Shown: positions 22,423 through 35,375, numbered from the stretch's first letter. The stretch: 64,000 nt of DNA from Tetracentron sinense (GCA_015143295.1 CM026557.1:40619965-40683964); one strand, 5' to 3'. The notes: generated from the sequence alone by a model not told the origin. Numbers and translations are program-made.

Positions 22423-22441
22423 TATATATATATATATATAT
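22423..22441. repeat. (TA)n microsatellite
   Basis: About nine TA units just outside the 8-bp target duplication of the hAT-type element. Confidence 0.9.
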
Positions 22442-22608
22442 GAGAATGCTATCATTAACTCAAACTAGTGAGTTTGTTAATCTTCTCTACCTCTATGTAT
22501 TAAATATCTAAAGCTAATATTATTTTCATAGGTGACAATTCATTAAACATGTGAGAAAAAAGTATAAGAAAAGTCAAGTTGTATTTTCTCTCATTCTCAC
22601 GCATTTAA

Positions 22609-25331
22609 TGTAGAGACCCGAATTTCACTCCATGTAATTACCATGCTCGTCAATGGTAAAATTGTCAAAGTAATCATATGATGTGTGTGCTCATGTGTTA
22701 ATTAACATCTATGGAATGTTTAAAAGCTTAAAACACAAAACCAAGGTTGAACAAAGGACACAAATCCAAAAAAAATGAGAAAAAGACCAAGTCGATCAAC
22801 CGACTTCCCTAGCTGGTCGACTGACTGATTAAAAAGGTGAAACAGTGGGGTGTTTTAGACACCTGGTCAACCAACCTTCACACCCAATCGACCGTATGAA
22901 TCGTAGTTCTTTCTCTGTCTCTTTTCGAATTTGAACAAGAAAATAGTGGTAATTCAGATACACGTAGATCCAAAAAACGACTTTAAAAAAAAAAAAAAAA
23001 ACAGGATCTTACATCAACCATATCAAAAATCAACACAGATCGACTATGGAAAACCATAAATAAAAATAAAATAAAATAAATTGGTTAAAATGCAACTGAA
23101 ATCTAGCACGAGGAATAAGAAAAATAAGGAAATAAGTGCAATCAGGGAGAATTTCGACAAACAGGGGCTCCCAACCTCATCCTGTCGACCGCCCCTCATG
23201 ACCGGTCGACTGAATTTACATAAATTGGGGTTTTCCCCCTTTTCGTGAGATTCTTAAGGGTATTTTGAAATTTTAATAACCCTAGGGTTATAAATAGAGT
23301 TTCTATTTCGAAGGTTTGAGATCCCTAAGTGTCTCAAACCCTAATTTGGTAAAGTAGAGAAGAAAACCTCAAGAGAGGTTGTTTAAGGAATGAAGATCTA
23401 GCTTAGAGAATGAAAATTAAGCTTATACCCAAAGCCTTCTTGAAGCGATTTGGATCGAAGAGAATGATCCCTAAGGTTAATATACTCTCCAATCTAACTC
23501 TATTATAGTTTTCATGTTCTAGAAAGATGAAAATGAGGGTTTATATATGTTTCTCATGTTTGTGCATGGATTATGAATATTGAATCATGATCAAAATTGG
23601 GAATTTGTATGCATAAGGGGCTGTATTAAGCATGGTTTGTCTATTATGGAAATGGTAAATGTTGTTTAATGCTATGGATGTGTTATTTAGAAGATGAGAA
23701 ATATTATGGAGGAATGGTTGGATACATGGCTATGACTTTGTGATGAAGTGTGAACAATGGGCTAATATTATAAGGGAAGGTGATTTATAGCTTAATGGAA
23801 TAGTGGAAATGAATTGTGATGTCCATGTGTGGAATTATGCTAATGTAAAATTGTATAATTATGATATAGAATTATAAATGAGTATTTTGTAAACTATGCC
23901 CTAACTATCTTCTATGGTGCTCGGCATTTGGGTAGGCCATAAACTTAGAGAAAAGCTTCTAGGTCGGGAATTCTCTAATAAAAAAGTAATGAACCTTGTA
24001 GAGTTTCCTAAAGGAAGCTTAGAATTTAAGTGATGACTGATTCAAATATCAATCACGACACTTAAACACATTTTCACATGCATGATATAAAAAAAGTAAG
24101 ATCCACGGTGTACACACAAATTTCAAGTGTCTTTTTATGGTATACATCTTGAACATTGCGGTCAGATTATCTTCATTGTTGTATGGAGTTTATTATTTTA
24201 TGTGGGGGACTATCCTTCCAATCCAAATAAACCCGGATTGTTAATTACCTTCCCGATTTTGGGAAGAATCTCTAATTAAGAAGAAGAACAAAATATTTGA
24301 ATAAAATATTTGATTTATTCAATGAGGTTATCCAGATCCCATGTAGGCTTTATAGATACCTCATAGAGGTCTTTGTATCAAGAAAAGGGAAAAAGAAAGA
24401 AAAGTGATCATATTGAAGGGTTCACCTGATATTCTCTATTGATGGGAGATCCTTCTTTATTCACTCAGTTGTTTGTTGTGTTCCTGTAAAAAGAAAAGTT
24501 TTAGGTTTTTGATTTTCGTTTGTATGCTTCTTCCTCATTCGTTCCTGGGAGTTTCTTGTGAGAAAACTCTCCTTTTATATCTCTTGGAGAGTCATTTTTG
24601 GACTCTTGACTTCCTATTCTTTAGGAGATCAAAAAGGGTTTCCCTCCCCTTGGAGAGGGATATCTGTCTTTGACAGTTAGTTTCCCTTATCTTGGGAAAC
24701 CTGGACGTCCAAGAGTTCTTACTCTTTAAAATTCCAAATTGATTTCCCTTATCTGGGAAACCTAGAAGGGATAAGATAAGGGGATCCTTATCTTAGGATC
24801 CCCAAAAGATGACACATGATCCCCCTATTTAGGAATTTCCTGTGAAGTGGCAATCAGGTACTGACTGCCGGTTGGGGAAGATTCCCTAAGTCCACAACCC
24901 ATTTAGGCCGCAGACTAGGTCACACGAGGACTGACTTAGTCAGTCCACGGGCTGGGCATGGCGGAACCATGGGTCGATGAGACCTACATTGAAGAGGTAG
25001 AAGAATGTGAGCTTCCCGAGGAGGGAGCGCCGGACCTTGATCGGTGGCCGTATTATTAGGCCTTGATTTATTATACTTTGAGAGAGAATTGTAATAGACT
25101 TATGATACTCTAAATGATGTTACTTTAGACTTAGTTTTGTGGGGATCACGATGATTGATCCGAACTTGGTTACATTTTGATGGTTTAGTCGTTTATATGT
25201 TGTTATTGTTAAAAGAAATTTTAGGCTCTCATTTTAGTATTGCCTTGAATATTGTGGAGTTTATCGGGTTTAAGAAATGTCACGGGCCCAAAGCCCTATT
25301 ATGACTAAGGTGGGATTTTAGGGGCGCAACA
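22609..25331 (+). mobile_element. Long solo-LTR-like element 2 (2.7 kb)
   Basis: Starts TGTAGAGACCCGAATTTC, ends GGGGCGCAACA, flanked by the 5-bp duplication TTTAA (22604-22608 and 25332-25336). It shares with 15812-18037 the terminal sequences, a cluster of palindromic words (here GTCGACC/CGGTCGAC, about 22795-23215), a leader ending in a donor-like AAGGTTAATA (about 23478) and a 3' acidic mini-ORF. The elements are diverged over most of their length. I infer two solo LTRs of one Ty3/gypsy-like family; a non-autonomous element with TG...CA ends is the alternative. Confidence 0.65.
24958..25059 (+). CDS. Acidic C-terminal mini-ORF in element 2
   Basis: ATG at 24958 opens 33 codons beginning MAEPWVDETYIEEVEE and ending WPYY before TAG (25057-25059). 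An in-frame TAG 21 bases upstream (24937) closes the frame, so either this ATG or an acceptor between 24940 and 24958 starts it. The matching segment in element 1 keeps PWV, the acidic run, Y, EE and the final YY despite poor conservation around it. Function unknown. Confidence 0.35.
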   Translation: MAEPWVDETYIEEVEECELPEEGAPDLDRWPYY

Positions 25332-25336
25332 TTTAA

Positions 25337-25876
25337 TGGTTGATCCCTATGAAAAGGCTAAACTACCCTTTAATTTTAATGAGTTTGATAATTAATACAA
25401 GAGTAAAAATGTATTTGTGAATGTTAACAAGTTCACACATTGAGTGAACGTTAGCAACACCCCATATATCGATATAACCATTTATAATCATAATACATTT
25501 AGATAAAATATATGCATGTAACAATTTACCATCATCATACTTGAGATTTGCTTACTTATATATATATATATATTAAGAATGTAATTAAATATATTTATAA
25601 CATTTTATGAGCGATTTACAAACCCAAAAGAAAATTTCATCGAATCTAAAGCGAAAATTTATCAAACCAGAGTTTTTAAGTACAATTACAAGATTTGTTA
25701 TTTTCACAAACCCAAACAAACCGTACTTGTGGTTCGGCATAGTAGTCTAGGTAACCTTGGTTGAGACCATTATTTGAAATTTTAATTAAATTTTGCCAAA
25801 TTGATCAAACTCACCAATAAAATTGAAATTACAAATATATTGAATAGATGGTTTAGACTAAAATTTTAGAATTTCT
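25337..25876. other. Intergenic, no gene seen
   Basis: AT-rich noncoding sequence with a (TA)n tract near 25557-25572. Confidence 0.4.
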
Positions 25877-25879
25877 TTA

Positions 25880-26026
25880 CCCTATGTTTGGTTGTCGAGA
25901 AAATAAGTAAAAACATGGAAAAGAAAAGAAAATTAGACAAAACACAATTAAAATTTATATTAAAAATCTAAAACTTTCTTTTCTTTTCCATGTTTTTTAC
26001 AATTTTCTCGGCAACCAAACATAGCA
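25880..26026. mobile_element. Tourist-like MITE, copy 1 (147 bp)
   Basis: Left end CCCTATGTTTGGTTGTCGAG, right end the complement of TGCTATGTTTGGTTGCCGAG. Flanked by TTA on both sides (25877-25879 and 26027-26029), the TWA-type duplication of PIF/Harbinger MITEs. Inner parts (ATGGAAAAGAAAAG against CTTTTCTTTTCCAT) are also complementary, so the whole unit folds back. A second copy is at 60200-60327. Confidence 0.75.
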
Positions 26027-26029
26027 TTA

Positions 26030-26612
26030 AGGAAAAAATTAGTATTTTTTTTTACAAGAGTCCATTCTTTTAATGAGAATTATAAAGTAAGACATTTTAC
26101 AATTTCAAGATTTTAAGTGCATTAATTTGGAAGTCTTTGATAATGTTTTTATCTTTTGAGCCCAATAAATATTGATTGAATTTATTTGAGATATTTCGAA
26201 TTTCTAGCATCGTCAAATTTCAAATCTAAGCCACTTTTGGTAAAAGTCTAGCTTAAATTAAAATTCAAAAAATAATAAGCAAAATGGCAATATAAAATTA
26301 ATAGTTCTTGAAATTTATAGATTCTCGGTTCCAATTAAAAATTATCGCAACCAATTACGAAAAAAACACCAGATTTCCAAAAATATTATCACTGATAGCA
26401 AAATCTGTATTCATATGATTTTACGCCTGTACCGTATTCCCAAAGCAGAACCAAACAACTAAGCTCTCAACTCTCATGAATTGAAATTCTCGAGAGTTTG
26501 AACCCTCAATGATTTATGATTCCCTAGAATTTGAATTCTTAGTTACCCACCACTTTTCTTCGATATTTTTAGTTCGTTTTATTGGTTAGAAGAAGGAGAA
26601 GCTTGCAAGCAA
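26030..26612. other. Upstream region of the pheophytinase gene
   Basis: AT-rich. The promoter must lie here or just downstream, but no TATA box or transcription start can be fixed by eye. Confidence 0.3.
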
Positions 26613-27394
26613 CTCTCTCTCTCTCTCTCTGGATTCTACTCGACTCCCACGAATTATAAGAAGATACCAAAAATTCCAGAATATTTGGATTTGAGGGTAG
26701 TTCGCCCTGAAAATTAGAGGTACAAAGCTCTCGATCCGTCGATCTTTCTGTAACTTTCTTTTATGTTTTTAGGATTTAGATCAGGTTAAGAATCGAGTAG
26801 AACTTCGATTTTGATCAGATTCTGTGTCCAATAGTTAGAAATCGATTGAATCATCTAATTGTCTGTTAATTTTGTTCCTATCTGCCTATTATTTACAATT
26901 GATTATGATTATATCGATTAAGAACCATCATTTTGTTAGAAATTTTCAGTATTTTCTACTAAATTAGATTCATAGAAGTGAACTATTTATCTGCTTCTCG
27001 GAAGTTAGGTTATAACAGGTGGAATTCTTGAGTATTGATCTACTAAGGAGTGGGAAATCTGTATTTAACAGTAAATTAAGTTTATTTAGGTATCTCTTTT
27101 TCATACTTAGTTTTAGATCTGTCCAGAAGCTTTTGGTTCAAGTGATTTCCAAAATTTTCAATATGGTTTCATACCGATTGACAAGATTCTTAGTTCTTGA
27201 TTCACTAAATTCAGACTTCAGAACCACTCTGAATTGATTTTATAGTTATTGGTTCACATAGTTCAGACTTCAGAATCACTCTGAGTTGATTTGTAGTAAG
27301 TTCTATGTCTGTCAGTTTATTTTCAATCTCTAAGTTATATTTACCGCTGAATGTTTTGCAGTTGGCTGACCATTTACAACGCTGTCTTTAGGAG
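26613..27394 (+). promoter_or_regulatory. Probable 5' UTR with leader intron of the pheophytinase gene
   Basis: A (CT)n tract (26613-26630), common in plant 5' leaders, precedes a donor-like junction AGAG|GTACAAAG at 26720. An acceptor TTTTGCAG ends at 27361, followed by a 33-base leader to the ATG at 27395. This fits a leader intron of about 640 bases. Intervening open frames (e.g. from 27019) are intronic. Transcript data would be needed to prove it. Confidence 0.4.
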
Positions 27395-30300
27395 ATGGAA
27401 CTGCTCTCCTTCTGCTATTCTGTGCCATGCTGTCGTATTGATAGCTTGAACTGGAAGTTAGTTGAGAAAAGCTTGAATTCCAGTCGGTCGAAGCTCTTTC
27501 TTGCTAGAAAAAGTCGAATTGCTTGTACTGCTACTAATTCCAAATTGGATTCTTCAGGGTTTTCTGATCCAAAACATTTAAATTGCTCCAAATCAGAGAG
27601 TCTTGATCAACGAGAAGGGTCTAGGTTGTTGGGTTCGCTTGAAGGCTTTCAAAGTGGTGATAGCAACATCTTGGGTGAAAGCTATAACTCTTATGTTATT
27701 GGCAGGGAAGAGAGTGCAAGAAATGTTTCAGAAAGGGATGATACAGTGAAAAAGGTTTTGATTCCAGGTCTGCCAGATGAATCCAATGGTGATTGTGGTT
27801 CACCAATCAGTAGTTGTTTCTGGGAATGGAAGCCAAAACTTACTGTGCATTATGAAAAATCAGGTTCTGAAAATGTTAAGTCTCCTCCAGTGCTATTTCT
27901 TCCTGGTTTTGGTGTTGGTTCCTTTCATTATGAAAAGCAACTGAACGATCTGGGTCGTGAGTTCAGAGTATGGGCAGTGGATTTTCTCGGGCAAGGCATG
28001 TCATTGCCATCTGAAGACCCTGCCCCTTTGGTTAAGGAAGGAGGTGTTTCAGAAGAGAAGGATTTGGTATGGGGCTTTGGAGAAGAAACTGAGCCATGGG
28101 CGAATGAGCTGGTTTACTCAATTGATTTATGGCAGGACCAAGTTCGGAATTTCATAGAACAGGTACTTCCTGAATTTCTAATCTTTTTTATTGCATTCTC
28201 TGTTAGTAATACATTATAAAGTTATTTTTTGATAATTTACTGGAGAAATAGGTATTCATCTATTAGTAAATGGTTCTTTGTTGTTTTGCTTGGTTATTTT
28301 AGTACTTAAGACTGAATGACTGAATTATGAACTAGGATTAAGCCAGTTAATGGGTTTTTTCCACCTTGTCTGTGTACTTCTATTTCCAAGACTCTTTCAG
28401 CCTCTTTTCGTGTCCAGTGTTGTACCAGGGTGAACATCAAATGTGATTAGAGGTAGTAAGTCAACTGTTACCCTGGTTTTTGTTTTATTTCTGATGATTT
28501 ATAGGCTAATAATGGCTGTCATTCGCGTAACTCCTATAGAGTACTAAATTTGAGAGCTCCCAAGAATTAAAGTACTGTCTCACTTCATTATACTTGTCTT
28601 CATAATTGACAAATAAAGGAGTAAAGTGGTCGAAGGTTGATGCAGTCCAATAAACCAGACCAGGTTTTCCTAGAGAGGTATGAAATATCCCAAGGAAATA
28701 CAATTCACGTGGTTGAAGCTAGTATTACTTCAATTCGAAAAAAGAACATCTAGAGTTTACAAGGAAAAAAGAAGCATATGAGGATTTCCATTTGGGAGTT
28801 AGCTCTTGTTGATGCAGAGTCTCTACCACGCATCCGACCTTTAACTCACAGTCACAACCATCTGTCAGAAACGGGATGACCAAAGGACTGTACTACTACA
28901 CTCATCTTCATTAGTTAAACAAGATCAATCATTTCGTTTTTGAGCTGAAGATTCGTTTTCATTTGGTGTTCAATCAATTACATATTTATCAATATTCAAT
29001 TGATTGCTCCGAGGTTATTGACAACAGAGATCTATCTAAGTCACTTCGTTTATTTTTTTAATCCAAAATTACTTTTGTTTTTGTCTAACTCACTTAATTT
29101 CCTCCTTGTGACTTTTGGGAATGTCCCCCATTCATGGGTCCGAGATCCACATCGCTGAATTAAAGGACCAATTGATCAACTTTGTATCAGTTGTTTTTTT
29201 TTTTATTGGTAAATCATATATATTAAAGCAAAAGCAGTTTACAGAGGCATAAACTAACTACAAAAGCAAAGCAACAACAAGAAGAGAATAATTACAAGCC
29301 CACACGGCTACTAGGTGGTCTCATCAATAAACGGCATCCCTCACTTCTTGTCCCATAGGACTTGTGGAGCTCCATACCACTATCAACTACCGCACCCAAG
29401 ATAAGATCCTCTGATCGGAAGAAGAGGAATTCTCAAAAACCCTACCATTCCTCTCCTTCCAAATAGCCCACGAAAGAGCATCGGGCAAAAGAGTCCGGAT
29501 GGATTCCTTAACCCCCACCAAAGCCGACAAGTGCCATCCAGATAAGAAGCTCAGAAAGGAGGAAGGGAAGACCCACTCCACTCTCATCTGAACCAAGAAG
29601 TAAGCCCAGACCCTAAATACAACCGGGCAGTGTAGGAGCAAGTGATTCACAGTCTCTTCCGCCTTCAGGCACAAAAAGCAACGATTTGCCAAACTCCACC
29701 CTCTCCTCTTCAATTGATCCGAAGTAAGGATTTTATTTAAAGCAACGGACCAGAGGAAAAACGATACCTTCGTGGGACCTGGTTAGCCCACATAGCCTTA
29801 TGAGGAAAGGAACGCGGAAGGACAGGGCCAAATGACTGCAAGAGTGACCGCACTGAAAATGGCCTGTTGTTGCTACGGGACCACAACCTACTATCACTAA
29901 TCTGGGATTTGGGGACGGAGGCACTCAACCGGGTCAACGGACGCTACATATCCTCAGTCTCCCAATCATTCAACGCTCTCCTCAACCTAGGACACCAAAC
30001 TAATGCACTCCCCAGCCTCTCGACACACTCGGTAACAGACGCCTCTTTACAGATAGCCAAGGAAAAGATAGACCCAAAGTCGTCCTTGAGCCTCGACTGA
30101 CCACTCCAAATATCGAACCAGAACTGGATATCGGATCCATTACCCAATTTGAAACTTATGAATGGGTCAAGAGACTTGGCGACCCCCATAATACCCTTCC
30201 AGAGACCCACCCCGTGGGCTCTCCTAACAACCCTCGATGCCCATAATGAAGCAAGCCCATGTCTGGCAATGATAACTTGCCGCCACAAGCTCTCCCTATC

Positions 30301-33300
30301 CTGACCAAACTGCCAAACCCATTTGCCCAGGAGCGCCTTATTTATCGTAGTGAGAGGGGCGAGGTTAAGGCCCCCCACCTCGATCGGCTTACAAATTTGA
30401 TCTCATGCTACCAAGTGATATTTTCGATTGTCTCTCTCATGCTATAGGAAGTTTCGTTGAAGGCGGGAAAGGGACAGAGCAATGGAACGGGGGACCGTAA
30501 AGGTGGATAGGAAATAAGTTGGGAGGCTACGAAGAGTACACCTGATAAGGGTCAGCTTGCTACCTTTGGAGAGAAGACAAGACTTCCACCCAGCTAGACG
30601 CACAGAGAACCTTTCGATAGCTGGGTCCCAAACCGCTTTGGACTTGAACGGGGCCCCCAAAGGCAGATCTAGTTAAGTAGATGGGAGTGTCCCTTGCTGA
30701 CACTCGAACACATTGGCCAATAAGGCAAACTGGGGGACCACCCCTATTGGTAAAATTTCACTTTTGCTCAGATTGACTCGGAGGCCAGACACTGCCTCAA
30801 AACACCTTAAGAAGCACCGAAGGTGGATAAGCTGCGACACCAAGGCAGCACAGAACACTAATGTATCATCGGCAAACTATAAGTGCGAGATACTATGACG
30901 CTCCCTGCCCACATAGAAACCTATAAACGTCTGCCCATTTGCTCTGACCAACATACGACTTAGGGCTTCAGAGACAATAATGAATAGAGCAGGAGTCAGT
31001 GGGTCACCCTGCCTGAGCCCCTTGGAGCTATGGAAATACCCTTTTGAGCTACCATTGAGGAGGATTGAAAACGAAGCGGATGATATGCAAGCTTTAATCC
31101 ACGACCTCCATTTGGCACCGAAGCCCATTCTGCCCAACACATAGAGGAGGAACTCCCAATTGACATTGTTGTAGGCCTTTTCCATATCAATCTTACAAAT
31201 CAGACCCGGGACTTTAGACTTCAAGCGCTCATCCACACATTCATTTGCGATAAGAACACCGTCTAAGATCTATATTAGTTGTTAGAATCAATAGGTGTCA
31301 AATTTATCACTTGAATACATCGAAACCCTTCTTGTTGCAAGATTCTAATACTTCCTAAAAACTAAAGTTCTCAATTGATGGAGGGACAATATCACCATTT
31401 TTGTTGAATAGGATGCCAAGGTGGAAGACTGATTCGTTATTGTTGATGTTTGGATACTCGTCCTAGGGAACCAGCCCAATGGCTTAGAGATCTATTACTC
31501 AAATGGGAAGGGGCAGATAGAACCTCTAGACTTTTGTGCATTAAGGATGTAATCTGGAAATCCATGATTATGTTTTAATAGGGAAGGGGTATTTACTTGT
31601 ACACATTTTTTTGCATACCAGAAATTTGTGTGTTTTGATCATAGAGCATTTGATAAACTCAATAGTGCAGAATGTAGAAGATCCCTTTTCACTCTAACTC
31701 TCCTGTCTATTACCAGTCATACTCAATTCTGTAGAAGGTCATCATGTTCTTGAACATTATATAACACAGACACACATAGATCCTTAAACTTCCAATGACT
31801 AAAAGGTTTCCTAAAGAACTGTAGCAATTTTGTTCTGTACTTTTATTCTTGCTGGTGCATGCTATCATATATTCTTCTTTTTCTCCCAACTCCCAAGGCT
31901 TGAGAAATGAAAATTACAGTAATGTTTACATTTTTCATTTTGATCAAGAATGTTCATATTCCATTTAAATTTGACATTTTGTGCACTATTCATTGGTATC
32001 TTTCTTGGATGCGGCAGGCATGGAAAAATACCATTAATGCACTTATTTTTACAAACTACGCGTGCAGATAATCCGTCACTCCAGTACTGCTGTACTTTGA
32101 TTCTCCATCATTTTGGTAAAGATGTTTGGATTACAACACCTGAGAAGCTACTTCCACAGCTTGGAAGATAGCAGGGACATCATAGATAATTGTTTCATAT
32201 AAAAATTTCCACAAGTGTGAGTGATATAAAACCAGAATACATCCTACCTTATAGGAATAATGGCTGACACCAGTGTTTTGCTCCTCCATTTATGGAAAAG
32301 AGAGCTATTGTTGCTTTCTCTCCATACATACATACATGCATGCATGCATATATAGATACATACATACATTGTGCTTCTGAACAACTAAGATTACCATGGA
32401 GGTTACATGATAGTGCAATAGTTGAATCACTTAAGGAGATGTTAAAATTTTACTTGTCAAAGGTACAACACAAAAGTGCAAATTTTGGTAGTAGTTGGAT
32501 TTCTTGTTGATCAGTAGTCTCTTGGCAGTATATGTAGTTGTATTTTGCACTACTTATGCAGAAGTTGTTAGTTGAACCATAGTTCGAAAACTCGGCGAAG
32601 TCACTCGACTGAGTTTCGAGTTGAGTCACCTTAAAACTTGAAGGAGACACTATTTGGCGAGTTAATCGGGTGACTCGGTCGAGTCAAGTCGTCTTTTTGA
32701 CTTGCCAGGCTAGGCCGAGTCATAGAAGGATATTTTTATCATTTTCATTTTTTAAAAACCCGAACTCGAATGTTACACTGTTTTTGTATCATTTTTTTGG
32801 GGCTGCAAAGCCATCCTACTATGGGTTCAGTTAAACTTGGTTTTTACGTTTGAGGTTGCAAAACCAGCCTACTTTGGGTTCTTTTCAGTTTTAACCCAAG
32901 TTTTAAAAATTAATTTTGGTCCAATCGTTCAGTCTTGGATAAACTGCCAAGAAATTGGTTCTTGCATATATATATTCTGAGTTGGACAAAGTCGAGTTTT
33001 TGTTTTTTAGTTTTCCGAGTTACCTGACCCGACTAACTTTCGAGTCGAGTTTTCGGGTGTTTGAACCATGAGTTAAACTCATATTTATGGTGATATATGC
33101 ACTGTAATAAGGATTTAGATTTCGTCAACCCATTGGGTTTCTAGAAAATTCTAAATTTATTTCAGATCATACCTTTTTTTCTGGTGGGTAACATTATTAT
33201 TTCAGATTATACTGAAATAAATTTGTGCATTTTGTTGGGAATGTTAACATGTGCAGAAGATGTACAATCTACACCCACTTTGCATGTTCTCTGTTTGCCA

Positions 33301-35100
33301 GACATTGTGAGACATATATAAAATAATAGAAAAATAAAATAAAAAATGGATTCCTTGTGAAGAAAAAGGTTTGTGGTTCTGTTGAGTTAAAAAAGGTTTT
33401 GGGTTCTAATGTACTACTTCATGGTTTTTTGCAGTTTGCATAGGACCAGATTACGATGTAGAAACAAGAAAACTAAGTTGGTTACTTCTGCTACAGGTGA
33501 TTGGTGAACCGGTTTATGTTGTGGGAAATTCACTAGGAGGATTTGTTGCACTGTACTTTGCAGCATGCAATCCTCAGCTGGTGAAGGGCGTCACTTTGCT
33601 CAATGCAACACCTTTTTGGGGACTTCTCCCTAATCCTATAAGATCTCCGAGACTAGCCAGAATTTTTCCATGGGCAGGAACATTCCCTCTGCCTGCTAGA
33701 GTGAAAAAGCTCACAGAATTCGTGTAAGTTTCAAATTTTATTGTCAAATACATCTTACCATGTCCTCTTTACGTGTAAGATGCCCCCCATTCTTCCAATT
33801 TGACTTGATAAAATCAACATATATTTTACCAAGAAGAATGGCATTTCCAACTTCTTTTTTTTTGGTAGGTAATGTTACTTCCAGCCTCACCTGGGCAATA
33901 GCTATAGACGATCCATTGTTCCTGAAAATGGTTGAAATAGCATTCTGTTTGTTTTACTCATTATGAGAACTTTACAGTTAGGAATGATGTTGCTGTCAAT
34001 CGTAATAATCCCCAAGAAGAAAATGCTGCATTTTCTCTTTCCAGAACCACAATTTTTTGGGTTGCTGGAGTGTTGATGATCTGAAATAATCGTGTGATTT
34101 TAGTTGGCAGAAGATAAGTGATCCTGAAAGCATAGGGGTGGTACTTAATCAGGTATACGCCGATCATTCAACAAACGTTGACAAAGTGTTTTCTCGTATA
34201 CTCGAGACAACACAACATCCAGCAGCTGCTGCATCTTTTGCCTCGATTATGTTTGCTCCTAAAGCACAACTATCCTTCGAGGAGACTTTATCTAGGTAGG
34301 TGTTAACTGCTACAGCTACATCATTTATACTCTTTTTTTTTTCCACTCCAAGTTAAGGATTTCCAAGTCACTGGTATTTGTAGGTGCCAAATGAACAATG
34401 TACCAATCTGTCTCATGTATGGGAAAGAAGACCCTTGGGTTAAGCCTGTTTGGGGCCTTCAGGTGAAACGGCAGCTGCCTGAAGCTCCGTACTATGAGAT
34501 CAGTCCAGCTGGTCATTGCCCCCATGATGAGGTTCCCGAGGTACACACTCTATCCCTGATTTGTTTACAAGTGTTTTCAGTTGTCCATTCTGTAGTTTCT
34601 GTTCGTGGAAACAGTAGTCAGCACTCATAATCAGTTTAATATATGGGATGCATGCTTTTGCGGTATGGATCAAATGATAATGAGAACAATTTTTTTTGGG
34701 ACCTTGTGTATGGGCATACTTGTAAGCAGGAGTATTGGTCTATGTATTGTCAAGTTTCGATACATTATTGGTTATGCAAAATCTATAACATGTTTACTTT
34801 TGTGAGACTTTTTCAGTCTCTGTTGTGGGTATTCATAGAGACCTGACTGTTGTTTAACAGGTTGTGAATTATTTGCTTCGCGGGTGGATCGGGAACCTAG
34901 AGTCCCAAGGTTCTGTTGTATTACCTCTCCTGGATGACCCCACCTCTATTCAGTATGGCATCTCCAGGGACTTGGAATTTGTTAGAGAAGGATCAAGAAG
35001 ATTGGTGCGGGTGCATTTTTTCGGATCCAGGTTCTCAGTTTGGAGTTGGATAGGATCTTATGTTAAATCTCTTGTTAAGGGGTTAAGAATCAGTTCTTGA
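27395..35100 (+). CDS. PPH: Pheophytinase, chloroplastic (alpha/beta hydrolase)
   Basis: Removes the phytol tail from Mg-free chlorophyll (pheophytin) to give pheophorbide in senescing plastids. Coding exons, all with GT-AG borders and matching phase: 27395-28162, 33497-33723, 34104-34295, 34384-34540, 34861-35100 (527 codons). The N-terminus is Ser/Arg-rich without acidic residues early on, as in a plastid transit peptide. [13 protein letters not shown] (about residue 126) and [18 protein letters not shown] are strongly PPH-like. The nucleophile elbow is GNSLGG, Ser268 at the start of exon 2. Candidate Asp412 (GKEDPWV) and His440 ([11 protein letters not shown]) complete the triad by family analogy. 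Length fits the family. The first coding intron (5.3 kb) contains a LINE and a hAT-type MITE; the other introns are 88-380 bases. It appears intact. Confidence 0.95.
28163..29184. other. Pheophytinase intron 1, 5' part
   Basis: Intron sequence between the donor at 28163 and the LINE insertion. A short in-frame extension past the donor (to 28219) is intronic read-through. No gene seen. Confidence 0.6.
29196..31272 (-). mobile_element. 5'-truncated L1-type LINE, degenerate
   Basis: Antisense to the host gene. Reverse transcriptase region reads [10 protein letters not shown], then [28 protein letters not shown] and FADDTLVF (catalytic YADD-type motif, with a TAG just before it at 30877). A TAA interrupts near 30675, the frame shifts after 30440, and a zinc-binding C-terminal segment ([19 protein letters not shown], 29387-29713) follows. 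The 3' end is a poly(T)-side tail at 29196. Flanking TATCAGTTGTT (29185-29195) and TATTAGTTGTT (31273-31283) look like an 11-bp target duplication with one mismatch. The element starts inside the reverse transcriptase, so it is strongly 5'-truncated and inactive. Confidence 0.9.
31284..32569. other. Pheophytinase intron 1, middle part
   Basis: AT-rich intron sequence with a (CATA)n/(CATG)n microsatellite at about 32326-32368. Open frames of 72-73 codons here show no family features. Confidence 0.5.
32578..33070. mobile_element. hAT-type MITE, CATAGTT end type (493 bp)
   Basis: Ends CATAGTTCGAAAACTCGG (left) and the complement of CATGGTTCAAACACCCG (right), flanked by AGTTGAAC (32570-32577) and AGTTAAAC (33071-33078), an 8-bp duplication with one mismatch. 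The interior near both ends is made of repeated ACTCG/CGAGT words. No transposase. Same end type as 41927-42358 and 49544-50505. Confidence 0.7.
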
Positions 35101-35195
35101 TAATGAAGCTTACTTCACCTTCCTCCAAAGCTGGTGTAAATCCTCATATGTACCATATGTTTTGATTTCTTTATGTAATATAGAAATTAAGTTTT
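35101..35195 (+). other. Probable 3' UTR of the pheophytinase gene
   Basis: Follows the TGA stop. An AATATA-type word near 35177 could serve as the polyadenylation signal. The exact end is unknown. Confidence 0.35.
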
Positions 35196-35375
35196 TGTTT
35201 TTTTGATCGGTAATCAAAATATATAGAACGAGAGAAAATGTACAAAGCTAATACAATAAACTCGAGAAACTATCATAAGAAAAAAAAATAAAACTCTCAA
35301 ATAATGCTTTCATTTGGCAAGCGAAGGACCCAAGACTCTCCCCATCACCCACTCCGCGTCCTCCGTAATTGCCTA
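35196..35375 (-). mobile_element. LINE 3'-end fragment
   Basis: TTTTTTTGATCGGTAATCAA followed by AATATATAGAACGAG has the same form as the 3' tail of the LINE at 29196 (T run, TTGGTAAATCA, ATATATTAAAGC). About 180 bases of 3' untranslated LINE sequence in antisense orientation, directly downstream of the pheophytinase gene. Confidence 0.5.

Noticed and set aside
29733-30100. Several overlapping frames in pheophytinase intron 1
   Set aside because: All are parts or shadows of the decayed LINE.
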